Source of the DNA: an uncultured Bacteroidaceae bacterium
GTDB taxonomy: Bacteria > Bacteroidota > Bacteroidia > Bacteroidales > Bacteroidaceae
Assembly (NCBI GenBank): GCA_905234735.1
Contig: CAJOJA010000008.1
Coordinates: 1 to 64,000, forward strand
DNA length: 64,000 nt
Direction: 5' to 3'
Part shown: one piece after another, positions 29,371-37,691 of the stretch
How the letters are laid out: every line of letters begins with the position of its first letter
Position numbering within the stretch: the stretch's first letter is position 1
Program-made: the position numbers and the translations under genes
The notes under the pieces: model-generated
Seen by the model: only the letters and a program-made list of their open reading frames with translations
What the model was told of the DNA's origin: nothing
Database searches by the model: none

Positions 29371-29454
29371 CTACATTATTTTACTATACAATTGAGGTAG
29401 CCGATAATTCCACGTAGTGTAAGGGCACCGTTCAACGACGTATTGTCGAGCCTC

Positions 29455-29516
29455 AAACATTACTAATGCATAGGCCTGTGTCACGCGTGTCACAAACCCA
29501 TGCATTAGTAATGTTT
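29455..29516. repeat. Long palindrome with 17-bp perfect arms
   Basis: Bases 29455-29471 and 29500-29516 are perfect inverted copies (AAACATTACTAATGCAT and its complement) around 28 bases that themselves pair partly (GTGTCAC..GTGTCAC around a CACGCGTG palindrome). It lies between the thioesterase stop and the beta-galactosidase promoter. On the minus strand no T tract follows, so a normal terminator for the thioesterase is not evident. It may be a regulatory, recombination or mobile palindrome. Confidence 0.75.
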
Positions 29517-29552
29517 ATTTCATCTTTAATGCTACCACGCCATCCCATTTGT

Positions 29553-29996
29553 TTATCGGTCATAGACTGGGGGAAGGTTGTCGTAGGCCATGATGGCACG
29601 GCGCCATTCGTCGGGTAGGGGAATGGTCTGTTGACGTTCGAGGTCGTAGAGTACCATCACGGAGTGGCAGCGGCTCTTGACCTCCTGTGTGTCGACGTCG
29701 ACAATGTTCTGCTCGAGGTGGAAACTCTTGTTGCCGAGCTTGACAACGCGGGTTTGTCCGGCAATGCGACTGTCGCCCTTGATTTGGGCCAGGAACTCGG
29801 CCTCAATCTTTACCACTATGATGGCAATGTGCTCCCAGTCGACTCCCCTGCAAACATGAGCGAAATAGTCAGTCTTGGTAGTATCGTAAAACTGAAAGTA
29901 GATGGTGTTGTTGACATGCCCAAACTTGTCAACATCGTTGAAACGAATCTGCAGGGGCATCACATGGTGGAAGTCTTTGTTTCTTTCTTCTGTCAT
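29553..29996 (-). CDS. Acyl-CoA thioesterase (4HBT hotdog fold)
   Basis: 147 residues from ATG at 29996. The frame extends upstream into the tRNA gene, which cannot be coding, so the internal start is used. MPLQIRFNDVDKFGHVNNTIYFQF matches the catalytic 'R..D.D..GHvNN..Y' motif of 4-hydroxybenzoyl-CoA-thioesterase-like enzymes; the aspartate in FNDVD is the expected catalytic residue. Length fits the family (130-150). These enzymes hydrolyse acyl-CoA thioesters in the cytoplasm; the natural chain is not known. It lies 69 bases after tRNA-His on the same strand and may share its transcript. Confidence 0.88.
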   Translation of the reverse strand: MTEERNKDFHHVMPLQIRFNDVDKFGHVNNTIYFQFYDTTKTDYFAHVCRGVDWEHIAIIVVKIEAEFLAQIKGDSRIAGQTRVVKLGNKSFHLEQNIVDVDTQEVKSRCHSVMVLYDLERQQTIPLPDEWRRAIMAYDNLPPVYDR

Positions 29997-30065
29997 AATG
30001 GTAGTGTCAATCTGTATAAAACGAAGACTGCGCCATGGGGAATGGACGCAGTCTTTTTCTTCTTG

Positions 30066-30139
30066 GGTGCCTAGTCGGACTCGAACCGACGACATTCAGA
30101 ACCACAATCTGACGCTCTAACCAACTGAACTATAGGCAC
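30066..30139 (-). tRNA. tRNA-His (GTG)
   Basis: The minus strand folds as a cloverleaf: acceptor GTGCCTA/TAGGCAC, D arm with AGTTGGTTAGA, anticodon stem TCAGA/TCTGA around TTGTGGT with anticodon GTG, and TψC arm GGTTCGAGTCC. An extra G at 30140 would be the G-1 that pairs with discriminator C73, as usual for tRNA-His. The 3' CCA is not encoded. Confidence 0.95.
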
Positions 30140-30169
30140 CATATAAGGGCTTCCCCTCATTTGCGAGTG

Positions 30170-30177
30170 CAAAGGTA
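30170..30177 (-). promoter_or_regulatory. -7 box upstream of tRNA-His
   Basis: TACCTTTG followed by C on the minus strand, 30 bases before the tRNA 5' end, matches TAnnTTTGY. The region above it (30181-30225) is an A/T repeat without a clear TTG. Confidence 0.6.
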
Positions 30178-30180
30178 CGA

Positions 30181-30225
30181 AAATAAATTATAAATTAAAA
30201 ATTAATAATTAAAAATTTTCGTATT
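30181..30225. repeat. A/T-rich repeat between folD and the tRNA promoter
   Basis: Units AAATTA, AATTAAAA and ATTAATAATT alternate over about 45 bases. It belongs to the same general class as the repeats at 46.07 and 59.73 kb. It lies 3' of folD and 5' of the tRNA-His promoter. Confidence 0.55.
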
Positions 30226-30246
30226 AATGTGTAATTTATTGCTAAT

Positions 30247-31125
30247 TCATTTATAAAACTCCTTTTTGGCAGCGGAAAGGGTGTTGAGCATGAGCATGCA
30301 GATGGTCATGGGACCTACGCCGCCAGGAACGGGGGTGATGAAGGAACAGCGGGGGGCAACCTCGTCGAAACAGACGTCGCCAGAGAGACGGAAACCGCTC
30401 TTGCGTGTGGCATCGGGCACGCGGGTGGTGCCTACGTCGATGACGGCAGCTCCCTCCTTCACCATATCAGCAGTGACGAAACCAGGCTGTCCGATGGCTG
30501 CAATGAGGATGTCGGCCTGGCGGCATTCTTCTTTCAGATTCTCACTGCGGCTGTGGCAGACGGTGACAGTGGAGTCGCCCCACTGTTTCTGCATCATGAG
30601 TTGCGCCATAGGCTTACCGACGATGTTTGAGCGGCCCAGAATGACGCACTTCTTGCCCCGCGTGGGTACGTTGTAGCGCTGGAGCAGGGTGAGGATGCCG
30701 AGCGGTGTAGCCGAGATGAAGCAGGGCAGACCGATAGCCATACGGCCCACATTGATGGGGTGGAATCCGTCGACGTCCTTGCGATAGTCGATGGCCTCGA
30801 TAACACGCTGCTCGTTGATGTGGCGGGGCAGGGGGAGCTGGACGATGAAGCCGTCGACGTCGGGGTTCTCATTCAACTGTGACACACAGGCCAGGAGTTC
30901 ATCCTCCGTGATGTTGTCCTCGAAGCGGATGAGTGTGGACTCAAAGCCGCAGGCTTCGCAGGCCAGCACCTTGTTCTTGACGTAGGTTTCGCTGCCTCCG
31001 TCGTGGCCAACCAGTATGGCAGCCAGATGGGGACGTCGACCGCCACGGGCTACGATGTCCTCTACTTCTTGCTTGATTTCGGCTTTAATGGTGGCAGCCG
31101 TCGCCTTTCCGTCGATGAGTTGCAT
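30247..31125 (-). CDS. folD: Bifunctional methylene-THF dehydrogenase/cyclohydrolase
   Basis: 292 residues. Family signatures are clear: [20 protein letters not shown] near 45-65 with the catalytic Y-x3-K lysine, [13 protein letters not shown] near 95, and [18 protein letters not shown] near 165, plus [15 protein letters not shown] near the end. The enzyme oxidises 5,10-methylene-THF to methenyl-THF and hydrolyses it to 10-formyl-THF in the cytoplasm. It starts one base after ffh on the same strand, so the two are probably co-transcribed. Confidence 0.96.
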   Translation of the reverse strand: MQLIDGKATAATIKAEIKQEVEDIVARGGRRPHLAAILVGHDGGSETYVKNKVLACEACGFESTLIRFEDNITEDELLACVSQLNENPDVDGFIVQLPLPRHINEQRVIEAIDYRKDVDGFHPINVGRMAIGLPCFISATPLGILTLLQRYNVPTRGKKCVILGRSNIVGKPMAQLMMQKQWGDSTVTVCHSRSENLKEECRQADILIAAIGQPGFVTADMVKEGAAVIDVGTTRVPDATRKSGFRLSGDVCFDEVAPRCSFITPVPGGVGPMTICMLMLNTLSAAKKEFYK

Positions 31126-31126
31126 G

Positions 31127-32470
31127 TTATCTGAATTTAGGCATATTAGGCATTTTGGGCATTCGGGACATGTTGGCGCCGGTCACCATCTTCATCATCT
31201 TGCGTGTCTGGTCGAACTGCTTGATGAGGCGATTCACCTCCTGGATATCCGTACCGCTGCCCTTGGCGATTCGGGTGCGGCGGCTGGTGTTCAGCAGTCC
31301 AGGGTTCTCACGTTCCTTGGGAGTCATGGAGAGGATGATGGCCTCAATGCTCTTGAAGGCGTTGTCGTCGATGTCGATGTCCTTCAGTGCCTTGCCCACA
31401 CCGGGTATCATCGAGGCGAGGTCCTTGATGTTGCCCATCTTCTTGATTTGTTGTATCTGGGCATAGAAGTCGTTGAAGTCGAACTGGTTCTTCTTAATGC
31501 GTTGCTCCAGTCGGCGGGCCTCCTTCTCATCGTATTGCTCCTGTGCCTTCTCCACCAGACTGACGATGTCGCCCATGCCCAGGATGCGGTCGGCCATACG
31601 GGCAGGGTGGAAGGGACTGATGGCCTCCATCTTCTCGCCCGTTCCGACGAACTTGATGGGCTTCTCCACCACCGAGCGAATCGAGAGCGCCGCACCACCA
31701 CGGGTATCGCCGTCAAGTTTGGTCAGTACAACACCTGTGTAGTCCAGACGGTCGTTGAACTCCTTGGCCGTGTTCACGGCGTCTTGACCCGTCATGGCAT
31801 CCACGACGAAGAGTATCTCGTGAGGATGTATGGCATCGCGAATGTCCTGAATCTGCTGCATCAGTTCCTCGTCGATGGCCAGGCGACCTGCCGTGTCGAC
31901 GATGACCACATCGTTCGCCTTCTGGCGTGCCTCATTGATGGCGTGCAGGGCTACTTGTACGGGATCGGTAGCCCCCAGCTCCATGTAGACGGGAACGTCT
32001 ATCTGCTCGCCCAGTACCCGCAACTGTTCCATAGCTGCAGGGCGGAAAGTATCGCAGGCAGCCAGCAGGGGCTTCTTGAACTGCTTCTCCTTCAGCATCT
32101 TGGCCAGTTTGCCCGAGAATGTGGTCTTACCCGAACCATTCAGACCAGCCATCAGGATGATGCTGGGGTCGCCCGTGCGGCCTGGCAGGTTGAGTTCGGA
32201 CGTCTCGCCTCCCATCAAAAGTGCAAGCTCGTCGTGTACAATCTTCACCATCAACTGGCTGGGTTTGACGGCTGCCAGCACGTTCTGTCCCAGTGCCTTC
32301 TGCTTGACGGTGTCGGTGAATGTCTTGGCTACTTTGTAGTTGACATCGGCATCCAGCAGGGCGCGACGTACGTCCTTCAGCGTCTCGGCAACATTGATTT
32401 CGGTGATGCGGCCTTCGCCCTTCAATATCTTGAAAGACCGTTCCAGTCTTTCGCTTAAGTTTTCAAACAT
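31127..32470 (-). CDS. ffh: Signal recognition particle GTPase Ffh (SRP54)
   Basis: 447 residues. The N domain (1-90) begins [20 protein letters not shown]. The G domain has [16 protein letters not shown] (P-loop) near 110, [12 protein letters not shown] near 190, and [14 protein letters not shown] near 250. The M domain (about 300-447) ends in a methionine-rich tail ([14 protein letters not shown]). It binds 4.5S RNA and signal sequences and targets proteins to the membrane through FtsY. It is preceded by a consensus promoter and followed after one base by folD. Confidence 0.97.
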   Translation of the reverse strand: MFENLSERLERSFKILKGEGRITEINVAETLKDVRRALLDADVNYKVAKTFTDTVKQKALGQNVLAAVKPSQLMVKIVHDELALLMGGETSELNLPGRTGDPSIILMAGLNGSGKTTFSGKLAKMLKEKQFKKPLLAACDTFRPAAMEQLRVLGEQIDVPVYMELGATDPVQVALHAINEARQKANDVVIVDTAGRLAIDEELMQQIQDIRDAIHPHEILFVVDAMTGQDAVNTAKEFNDRLDYTGVVLTKLDGDTRGGAALSIRSVVEKPIKFVGTGEKMEAISPFHPARMADRILGMGDIVSLVEKAQEQYDEKEARRLEQRIKKNQFDFNDFYAQIQQIKKMGNIKDLASMIPGVGKALKDIDIDDNAFKSIEAIILSMTPKERENPGLLNTSRRTRIAKGSGTDIQEVNRLIKQFDQTRKMMKMVTGANMSRMPKMPNMPKFR

Positions 32471-32535
32471 ATTTGTAATTTACAATTTAACAGTTTACAA
32501 TGTACGATTTATGTACCATTTGCGAATTTCGCGTG

Positions 32536-32567
32536 CAAAGTTACAAAATATTTCGTGAATACACAAA
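32536..32567 (-). promoter_or_regulatory. Promoter of ffh-folD
   Basis: Minus-strand TTTG (32564-32567), 20 bases, then TAACTTTG (32536-32543) with C. The -33 element falls in the T tract of the terminator of the preceding gene, so termination and initiation signals overlap. Confidence 0.75.
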
Positions 32568-32604
32568 AAAAGCCCCGTAGCGTTATACTACAGGGCTGTT
32601 TTTA
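32564..32604 (-). terminator. Intrinsic terminator of the outer-membrane barrel gene
   Basis: On the minus strand AGCCCTGTAG and CTACGGGGCT (32588-32597 and 32571-32580) pair around a seven-base loop with one G-T pair and are followed by seven T residues. A run of T on the other strand (32599-32603) suggests it may also work in the plus direction. Confidence 0.85.
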
Positions 32605-32621
32605 TTTTCGGATGCTTGTCT

Positions 32622-33338
32622 TTAGAAGCGATAGCCGAAGGTGATGGACAGATTGTGGTTCTTCATCTTGGACAGAGAGATACCGCCGGAAAAGGTCTTA
32701 AAGGCTGTGCGGAACTTGTCGGTGTACATGTCAGTGAAGCCCCAGTCGTAGCCGATGGTCAGCGAATACTGCTGGTTGTACTCTGCACCTATGCGGAAAC
32801 CGAAGCCGCAGTCGAAGCGCTGTATAGCACGGATGTTGTCCAGGTCGTCGTCAATGAGACCACCGAAATGCTTGCCAAAAAACTGTGCCGACTCATCGGG
32901 AATCAAGTCATCCTCGTAGTTGATTTTGTTTTTACCTGTAATGCCAAGAGCGAAGTAGGGGCCTATTTCGCCGTAGACACCGAGCTTGTCACTGAAGTTG
33001 TAACGATAACCTACATGCAAGGGAATCTCCAGATAATGAGACAGCATCTTCTGAGTGACATTTCCTACAGGTGCTCCCCAGTCGCCGGTTTTGCGTGCAC
33101 CTTTATCTACCCAGTCAATTCCAGCGCTAACGTAGGTGCCATAAGCATTCGGCAATACATAATCAACTTTTACGCCAAATGTTACACCCACCTTGGGATT
33201 CATTCCGCTATCCTTTAGGTTGCTAACCGTCATGCCACCGAAGGCAACCATTGAGAAACCACTCTCGGGCACGTTATCAAGTGCCATAGCATTGCCGGCA
33301 AACAGTACGGCTAATGCAATAGAAAAAAACTTTTTCAT
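32622..33338 (-). CDS. Small outer-membrane beta-barrel protein
   Basis: 238 residues with signal peptide MKKFFSIALAVLFAGNAMA. The rest shows alternating beta strands (GVTFGVKVDYVLPN, EIPLHVGYRYNFSDKLGVYGEIGPYFALG, SLTIGYDWGFTDMY) and ends in NLSITFGYRF with a terminal phenylalanine, as expected for outer-membrane barrels of the OMP_b-brl type. The size suggests 8-10 strands. The physiological role is unknown. The gene is followed by a strong terminator. Confidence 0.82.
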   Translation of the reverse strand: MKKFFSIALAVLFAGNAMALDNVPESGFSMVAFGGMTVSNLKDSGMNPKVGVTFGVKVDYVLPNAYGTYVSAGIDWVDKGARKTGDWGAPVGNVTQKMLSHYLEIPLHVGYRYNFSDKLGVYGEIGPYFALGITGKNKINYEDDLIPDESAQFFGKHFGGLIDDDLDNIRAIQRFDCGFGFRIGAEYNQQYSLTIGYDWGFTDMYTDKFRTAFKTFSGGISLSKMKNHNLSITFGYRF

Positions 33339-33386
33339 TGTATCTTTTCTTATTCCTTATTAATTATTATATAGATTTATGCTTTG

Positions 33387-34073
33387 TTATTTCTCACACT
33401 TCTTGCCGTCGCAACCAATCATGCACCAAATGCAGGCGGCACAGATGGCACCTACGAAAGGACCAACGATGAAGACCCCCAGCTCCTGCAAGGCCTGACC
33501 ACCCTGGAACAGAGCGGGACCGATGGAACGAGCGGGATTCACGCTGGTGCCCGTGAAGTGGATGCCCACAAGGTGAATGAGGATAAGGCTCAGACCGATG
33601 GCCAGGCCGGCAAAGTTGCCTGCACCCTTCTTCTCATCAGTAGAACCCAGAACTACGAGTACAAACAGGGCGGTGAGGACGATTTCCACAAGAATACCGT
33701 TACAAACACCGTAGGAGCAGACATTGGCACCCGTAGAGGTGGTGATGACTGCCTCGGCGCCAGCCGTGCTAACAACGGCATACAGCAGGGCTGCTGCCAA
33801 GATGGCACCAATCACCTGAAACAGCATGTAGCCGCATGCATCCTTCACACTGATGCGCTTCGTCAGGAGGCAACCCAGCGTAATGGCTGGATTGATGTGA
33901 CAACCGCTGATGCCGCCAATAGCGTATGCCATAGCTACAACAGAAAGACCAAAAGCAATGGCGGTACCAACGATAGATGCAGTGTCGCTACCGCAACCCA
34001 GAGCTACGGCAGTGCCGCACCCCAGAAACGTAAGTACGAACGTACCTACCATTTCGGCTAAATATTTCTTCAT
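33387..34073 (-). CDS. aqpZ: Aquaporin Z-like water channel
   Basis: 228 residues, six membrane helices and two pore half-helices. The two NPA boxes are GCHINPAITLG near residue 60 and GTSVNPARSIGPALF near 185. The latter, with FTG-TSVNPARS, fits the narrow orthodox water-channel group rather than glycerol facilitators. An unusual Cys-rich C-terminus (ICAACIWCMIGCDGKKCEK) ends the protein and may bind metal. It lies 23 bases downstream of mscL on the same strand, so the two osmotic-stress membrane proteins are probably expressed together. Confidence 0.92.
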   Translation of the reverse strand: MKKYLAEMVGTFVLTFLGCGTAVALGCGSDTASIVGTAIAFGLSVVAMAYAIGGISGCHINPAITLGCLLTKRISVKDACGYMLFQVIGAILAAALLYAVVSTAGAEAVITTSTGANVCSYGVCNGILVEIVLTALFVLVVLGSTDEKKGAGNFAGLAIGLSLILIHLVGIHFTGTSVNPARSIGPALFQGGQALQELGVFIVGPFVGAICAACIWCMIGCDGKKCEK

Positions 34074-34096
34074 AGTAAGTGGTATTGGGGGTTAAG

Positions 34097-34501
34097 TTAC
34101 TTCTTTGCCAACAAATCGCGAATCTCGGCCAGCAGCTCTTCCTGTGTAGGACCAGCAGGTGCGGCAGGTTCCTCGGCCTTGGGCTCTTCCTTCTTGGCAG
34201 TCATCTTGCTGATGCCCTTAATCATCAGGAATACGCAGAATGCAACAATCAGGAAGTCGATGACGTTTTGGATGAACTGACCATACTTCAGCACGGCAGC
34301 CCCCTCGCCATCGCCAATTTTTGCAACCAGACCGGTGAAGTCCACATTGCCCGTGAGCATACCGATAGCAGGCATTAAAACATCGTCAACCAGAGACGAA
34401 ACAATCTTACCAAAGGCACCGCCGATGATGACACCGACAGCCATGTCCAACACATTTCCGCGCATTGCGAAGTCTTTGAACTCTTGAATAAACTTTGCCA
34501 T
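34097..34501 (-). CDS. mscL: Large-conductance mechanosensitive channel MscL
   Basis: 134 residues. The first helix [20 protein letters not shown] and the [11 protein letters not shown] segment are diagnostic of MscL; the second helix is [20 protein letters not shown], followed by the charged cytoplasmic bundle ([13 protein letters not shown]). As a homopentamer in the inner membrane it opens on membrane tension and releases solutes on osmotic downshift. The aquaporin gene follows in the same direction. Confidence 0.96.
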   Translation of the reverse strand: MAKFIQEFKDFAMRGNVLDMAVGVIIGGAFGKIVSSLVDDVLMPAIGMLTGNVDFTGLVAKIGDGEGAAVLKYGQFIQNVIDFLIVAFCVFLMIKGISKMTAKKEEPKAEEPAAPAGPTQEELLAEIRDLLAKK

Positions 34502-34550
34502 AATCGTTTGTTAGAAAAATTAATTGTTAAAAATTTATTGATTCGTTATG

Positions 34551-34558
34551 CAAAGATA
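34551..34558 (-). promoter_or_regulatory. -7 box for mscL-aqpZ
   Basis: TATCTTTG followed by C on the minus strand, 50 bases upstream of mscL. No clear -33 TTG was found at 19-21 bases. Confidence 0.45.
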
Positions 34559-34570
34559 AAAAGAATTTTG

Positions 34571-34578
34571 TATATTTG
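34571..34578 (+). promoter_or_regulatory. -7 box for gapA
   Basis: TATATTTG followed by C, 72 bases upstream of the gapA start. No clear -33 TTG was found. The box is divergent from that of mscL, 12 bases away. Confidence 0.5.
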
Positions 34579-34650
34579 CATCGAATTTCAAAAGAAAAGT
34601 TAAAGAAAGTTATACATTTTTTCAATTAACCTATTAAAACAACACAAAAA

Positions 34651-35679
34651 ATGGCAAACGTAAAAGTCGCTATTAACGGTTTCGGCCGTATCGGTCGCCT
34701 CGCTTTCCGTCAGATGTTCGAGGCTGAAGGTTATGAAGTAGTTGCAATCAACGACCTGACCAGCCCCAAGATGCTGGCTCATCTGTTGAAGTATGACACC
34801 GCTCAGGGCGGTTTCTGTGGCAAGTACGGTGAGAACAAGCACACTGTAGAAGCTGGTGAGGACAACATCGTAGTTGATGGCAAGAAAATCACCATCTACG
34901 CTATTCCTAACGCTGCAGAGCTGCCTTGGGGCAAGCTGGACGTAGACGTTGTTCTGGAGTGCACAGGTTTCTATACCAGCAAGGAGAAGGCTTCTGCCCA
35001 CCTGACTGCTGGCGCCAAGAAGGTCGTTATCTCTGCCCCCGCCGGCAACGACCTGCCCACCATCGTGTTCAACGTTAACCACAAGACGCTGACAAAGGCT
35101 GACACTGTGATCAGCGCTGCTTCTTGCACCACCAACTGCTTGGCTCCCATGACCAAGGCTCTGAACGACTTCGCTCCCATCCAGAGCGGTATCATGACAA
35201 CTGTACACGCTTACACTGGCGACCAGATGATTCTTGACGGTCCTCAGCGCAAGGGTGACCTGCAGCGCGCTCGTGCCGGTGCTCAGAACATCGTTCCCAA
35301 CTCGACGGGTGCTGCCAAGGCCATCGGTCTGGTTATTCCTGAACTGAACGGTAAGCTGATTGGTGCTGCTCAGCGTGTTCCGACTCCTACGGGTTCTACC
35401 ACCATCCTGCACGCTGTTGTTAAGGGTGAGGTAGCTGTTGAGGACATCAATGCAGCCATGAAGGCCGCTCAGAACGAGAGCTTCGGCTACACCGAGGAGA
35501 AACTCGTCAGCAGCGACATCATCGGTATGAAGTTCGGTTCTCTGTTCGACGCCAACCAGACTATGGTCAGCAAGATTGGTGACGGCAACTCTCTCGTACA
35601 GGTTGTTGCCTGGTACGACAATGAGAACTCGTACACCAGCCAGATGGTTCGCACCATCAAGTACTTCGCAGAGCTCTAA
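34651..35679 (+). CDS. gapA: Glyceraldehyde-3-phosphate dehydrogenase, type I
   Basis: 342 residues. The NAD-binding start is [20 protein letters not shown], the catalytic cysteine lies in [12 protein letters not shown] near residue 159, and [14 protein letters not shown] closes the substrate domain. The enzyme converts glyceraldehyde 3-phosphate to 1,3-bisphosphoglycerate in glycolysis. The codons look optimised (CTG, GTT, AAC and GCT frequent), consistent with high expression. The gene stands alone with its own promoter and a 12-bp hairpin terminator. Confidence 0.97.
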   Translation: MANVKVAINGFGRIGRLAFRQMFEAEGYEVVAINDLTSPKMLAHLLKYDTAQGGFCGKYGENKHTVEAGEDNIVVDGKKITIYAIPNAAELPWGKLDVDVVLECTGFYTSKEKASAHLTAGAKKVVISAPAGNDLPTIVFNVNHKTLTKADTVISAASCTTNCLAPMTKALNDFAPIQSGIMTTVHAYTGDQMILDGPQRKGDLQRARAGAQNIVPNSTGAAKAIGLVIPELNGKLIGAAQRVPTPTGSTTILHAVVKGEVAVEDINAAMKAAQNESFGYTEEKLVSSDIIGMKFGSLFDANQTMVSKIGDGNSLVQVVAWYDNENSYTSQMVRTIKYFAEL

Positions 35680-35702
35680 TCTCAGTTTCTGGTACAAATC
35701 TT

Positions 35703-35740
35703 GTAAAGAGTGTGTCGCAAACGTGTGGCACACTCTTTAC
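35703..35740 (+). terminator. Hairpin terminator after gapA
   Basis: GTAAAGAGTGTG (35703-35714) and CACACTCTTTAC (35729-35740) form a perfect 12-bp stem around 14 bases, starting 24 bases after the gapA stop. The following T tract is weak, so the hairpin may act as a processing or 3'-stabilising structure as well. Confidence 0.6.
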
Positions 35741-35769
35741 TTATGTATCGAACAAAAGTTTGCATATCG

Positions 35770-35816
35770 CGTTGTAATATGATGTTTTTTTTGTACTTTT
35801 GTATCGTATTACAACG
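35770..35816. promoter_or_regulatory. Inverted repeat straddling a promoter
   Basis: CGTTGTAATA (35770-35779) and TATTACAACG (35807-35816) are perfect inverted copies, extendable to TATC on the outside with a one-base bulge. The left arm covers the -33 TTG and the right arm the expected transcription start, so a protein bound to both arms would block this promoter. Confidence 0.5.
35772..35801 (+). promoter_or_regulatory. Promoter of the RNase D-like and rlmI-like genes
   Basis: TTG (35772-35774), 19 bases, then TACTTTTG (35794-35801) followed by T, a full consensus match. The expected leader to ATG 35835 is about 27 bases. Confidence 0.75.
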
Positions 35817-35834
35817 GATAAGGTGTTCTAAACG

Positions 35835-36470
35835 ATGAAGGAACTATGGGATAGATTCGACAAGACACGAATAAACGACCTGCCCCTGGCATGTTTTGAG
35901 GGGCGGATAATCGTTGTACAATCGGAGCTCGAGGCAAGTAAGGCCGTCGAATATCTGCTCCGAAAACCTGTCTTGGGATTTGATACGGAAACGCGTCCCT
36001 CGTTCCGTCCTGGTCCGATGAACCCCGTAGCCCTTTTGCAGGTGGCATGTGACGATGCGTGTTTCCTGTTCCGGCTTAACTTGATGGGCATAACGGACAG
36101 TCTGGTTCGACTGCTAAGTGACAGAAGCGTGACAAAGGCTGCTCTGTCGTGGCACGATGATGTGGCGCAATTGCAGCGACGGCGCAAGTTCCAGGTTGGC
36201 GAATTCCTTGACCTGCAAACCCACGTGGGCGAGTTCGGCATCGAAGACCTAAGCTTGCAGAAACTCTATGCCAACGTCTTCGGACAGAAGATATCGAAAG
36301 GACAGCAACTCACAAACTGGGAGGCCGACGTGCTCACAGAGAAGCAAAAACTATATGCTGCCACTGATGCGTGGGCCTGTCTGCGCTTGTACGACGAATT
36401 GTCGAGACTGAAGAAAACAGGAGAATGGAAACTATTGAAACATGAAGAACCTATATCTATTAAAGAATAA
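35835..36470 (+). CDS. RNase D-like 3'-5' exonuclease (DEDDy)
   Basis: 211 residues covering a single DnaQ-like exonuclease domain. Motif I is LGFDTETRPSF near 50, motif II lies in LSWHDDVAQLQ near 115, and motif III is YAATDAWACLRLYDEL near 175, giving the DEDDy set with tyrosine four residues before the last Asp. It lacks the HRDC domains of true RNase D. Bacteroidetes have many such short proteins, commonly named 3'-5' exonuclease domain protein. Its 3' end overlaps the next gene by 29 bases. Substrate is RNA or DNA ends, not known which. Confidence 0.88.
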   Translation: MKELWDRFDKTRINDLPLACFEGRIIVVQSELEASKAVEYLLRKPVLGFDTETRPSFRPGPMNPVALLQVACDDACFLFRLNLMGITDSLVRLLSDRSVTKAALSWHDDVAQLQRRRKFQVGEFLDLQTHVGEFGIEDLSLQKLYANVFGQKISKGQQLTNWEADVLTEKQKLYAATDAWACLRLYDELSRLKKTGEWKLLKHEEPISIKE

Positions 36471-37641
36471 GGAAGAAAGCCTGCACCGCTTCCATCCGTG
36501 GGTATTCTCGGGTGCTGTGCAACGTATAGAGGGACAGCCGACAGAGGGCGAACGCGTGCGTGTGTTGACATCGCAGGGCGAGTTCATCGCCGTTGGGCAT
36601 TGGCAGATAGGCAGTATCGCCGTGCGAGTGCTCACGTTCGAAGACGAACCCATCAATCACGCCTTCTGGGTGCGCCGCTTGCAATCGGCTTTGGATGTGC
36701 GGCGCACGATAGGGCTGGCCGACAATCCTCGGAACGATACCTACCGACTGGTGCATGGCGAAGGGGATTCGTTGCCCGGATTGGTCATTGACATGTATGG
36801 CCGGACGGCTGTCATGCAGGCCCATAGCGTGGGGATGCATGTCGACCGCATGGAGATAGCCGAGGCGCTGAAGGAGGTGATGGGTGCCCCCCTGCAGAAC
36901 ATCTATTACAAGAGCGAAACCACCCTGCCGTTCAAGGCCGACTTAGGACAGGAAAATGGTTTCCTTCTTGGCAGTACACCAGAGAATATTGCGATGGAGA
37001 ACGGCCTCCGCTTTCATATCGATTGGCTAAAGGGTCAGAAGACTGGATTCTTTGTAGACCAGCGAGATAACAGAAGTTTGGTGGAGCAATACTCGAAGGG
37101 TAGGAGAGTGCTGAACATGTTCTGCTATACAGGAGGATTCAGCGTCTATGCCCTGCGCGGCGGTGCCCAGTTGGTACACTCTGTAGACAGCAGCCAGAAA
37201 GCCGTAGACCTCGTGAACCAGAACGTTGAACTGAACTTCCCAGGGGACAACCGACATCAGGCTTTTGCCGAAGATGCCTTCAAGTATCTCGACTCAATAA
37301 ATAATAGCCTCTCCCCGACAAATGGCTCCTACGATTTAGTGATACTCGACCCGCCCGCTTTTGCCAAGCATCGCGATGCTGTACGCCACGCCATTAAGGG
37401 GTATACGAAACTGAATGCCCGTGCCATGGAGAAGATGCCCGCGGGCAGTATTCTGTTTACGTTTTCGTGCTCACAGGCCATCTCTAAGGAACAGTTCCGC
37501 ATGGCTGTTTTCACGGCTGCCACATTGGCCCATCGTCGGGTTCGTATCCTGCACCAGCTTCACCAGCCAGCGGATCACCCCGTCAACATCTATCATCCTG
37601 AGGGAGAATACCTGAAGGGTTTAGTGTTGTATGTGGAGTAA
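36442..37641 (+). CDS. rlmI: Class I rRNA (cytosine-C5)-methyltransferase, RlmI family
   Basis: 399 residues. A PUA domain lies at the N-terminus (HPWVFSGAVQRIEG near residue 15), followed by a linker and a Rossmann methyltransferase domain. FFVDQRDNRSLV near 195, LNMFCYTGGFSVYALRGGA near 220, VILDPPAFAKHR near 300 and FTFSCSQAIS near 340 are the family's SAM-binding, substrate and catalytic-cysteine motifs. RlmI methylates C1962 of 23S rRNA in E. coli; the target here is inferred. A small Ser/Asn-rich insertion (SINNSLSPTNGS) precedes motif IV. The start overlaps the exonuclease gene. Confidence 0.9.
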   Translation: MKNLYLLKNKEESLHRFHPWVFSGAVQRIEGQPTEGERVRVLTSQGEFIAVGHWQIGSIAVRVLTFEDEPINHAFWVRRLQSALDVRRTIGLADNPRNDTYRLVHGEGDSLPGLVIDMYGRTAVMQAHSVGMHVDRMEIAEALKEVMGAPLQNIYYKSETTLPFKADLGQENGFLLGSTPENIAMENGLRFHIDWLKGQKTGFFVDQRDNRSLVEQYSKGRRVLNMFCYTGGFSVYALRGGAQLVHSVDSSQKAVDLVNQNVELNFPGDNRHQAFAEDAFKYLDSINNSLSPTNGSYDLVILDPPAFAKHRDAVRHAIKGYTKLNARAMEKMPAGSILFTFSCSQAISKEQFRMAVFTAATLAHRRVRILHQLHQPADHPVNIYHPEGEYLKGLVLYVE

Positions 37642-37691
37642 AAAACACAATTATATCTTTATGCATTAAACATTTAACATCATATTGTACT

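Noticed and set aside
29455-29516. Invertible promoter of the Bacteroides capsule type
   Set aside because: The space between the arms is only 28 bases, too short for a promoter segment, and no invertase gene is nearby.
29997-30095. N-terminal extension of the thioesterase through the tRNA
   Set aside because: The frame covers part of tRNA-His and lacks family similarity; ATG 29996 fits the family length.
31016-32458. 480-residue plus-strand open frame opposite ffh
   Set aside because: Antisense shadow; ffh is unmistakable on the other strand.
34600-35733. 377-residue minus-strand open frame opposite gapA
   Set aside because: It is the complement of a highly expressed gene with strong codon bias, which leaves antisense frames open; the product has no recognisable motif and the plus-strand gene is certain.
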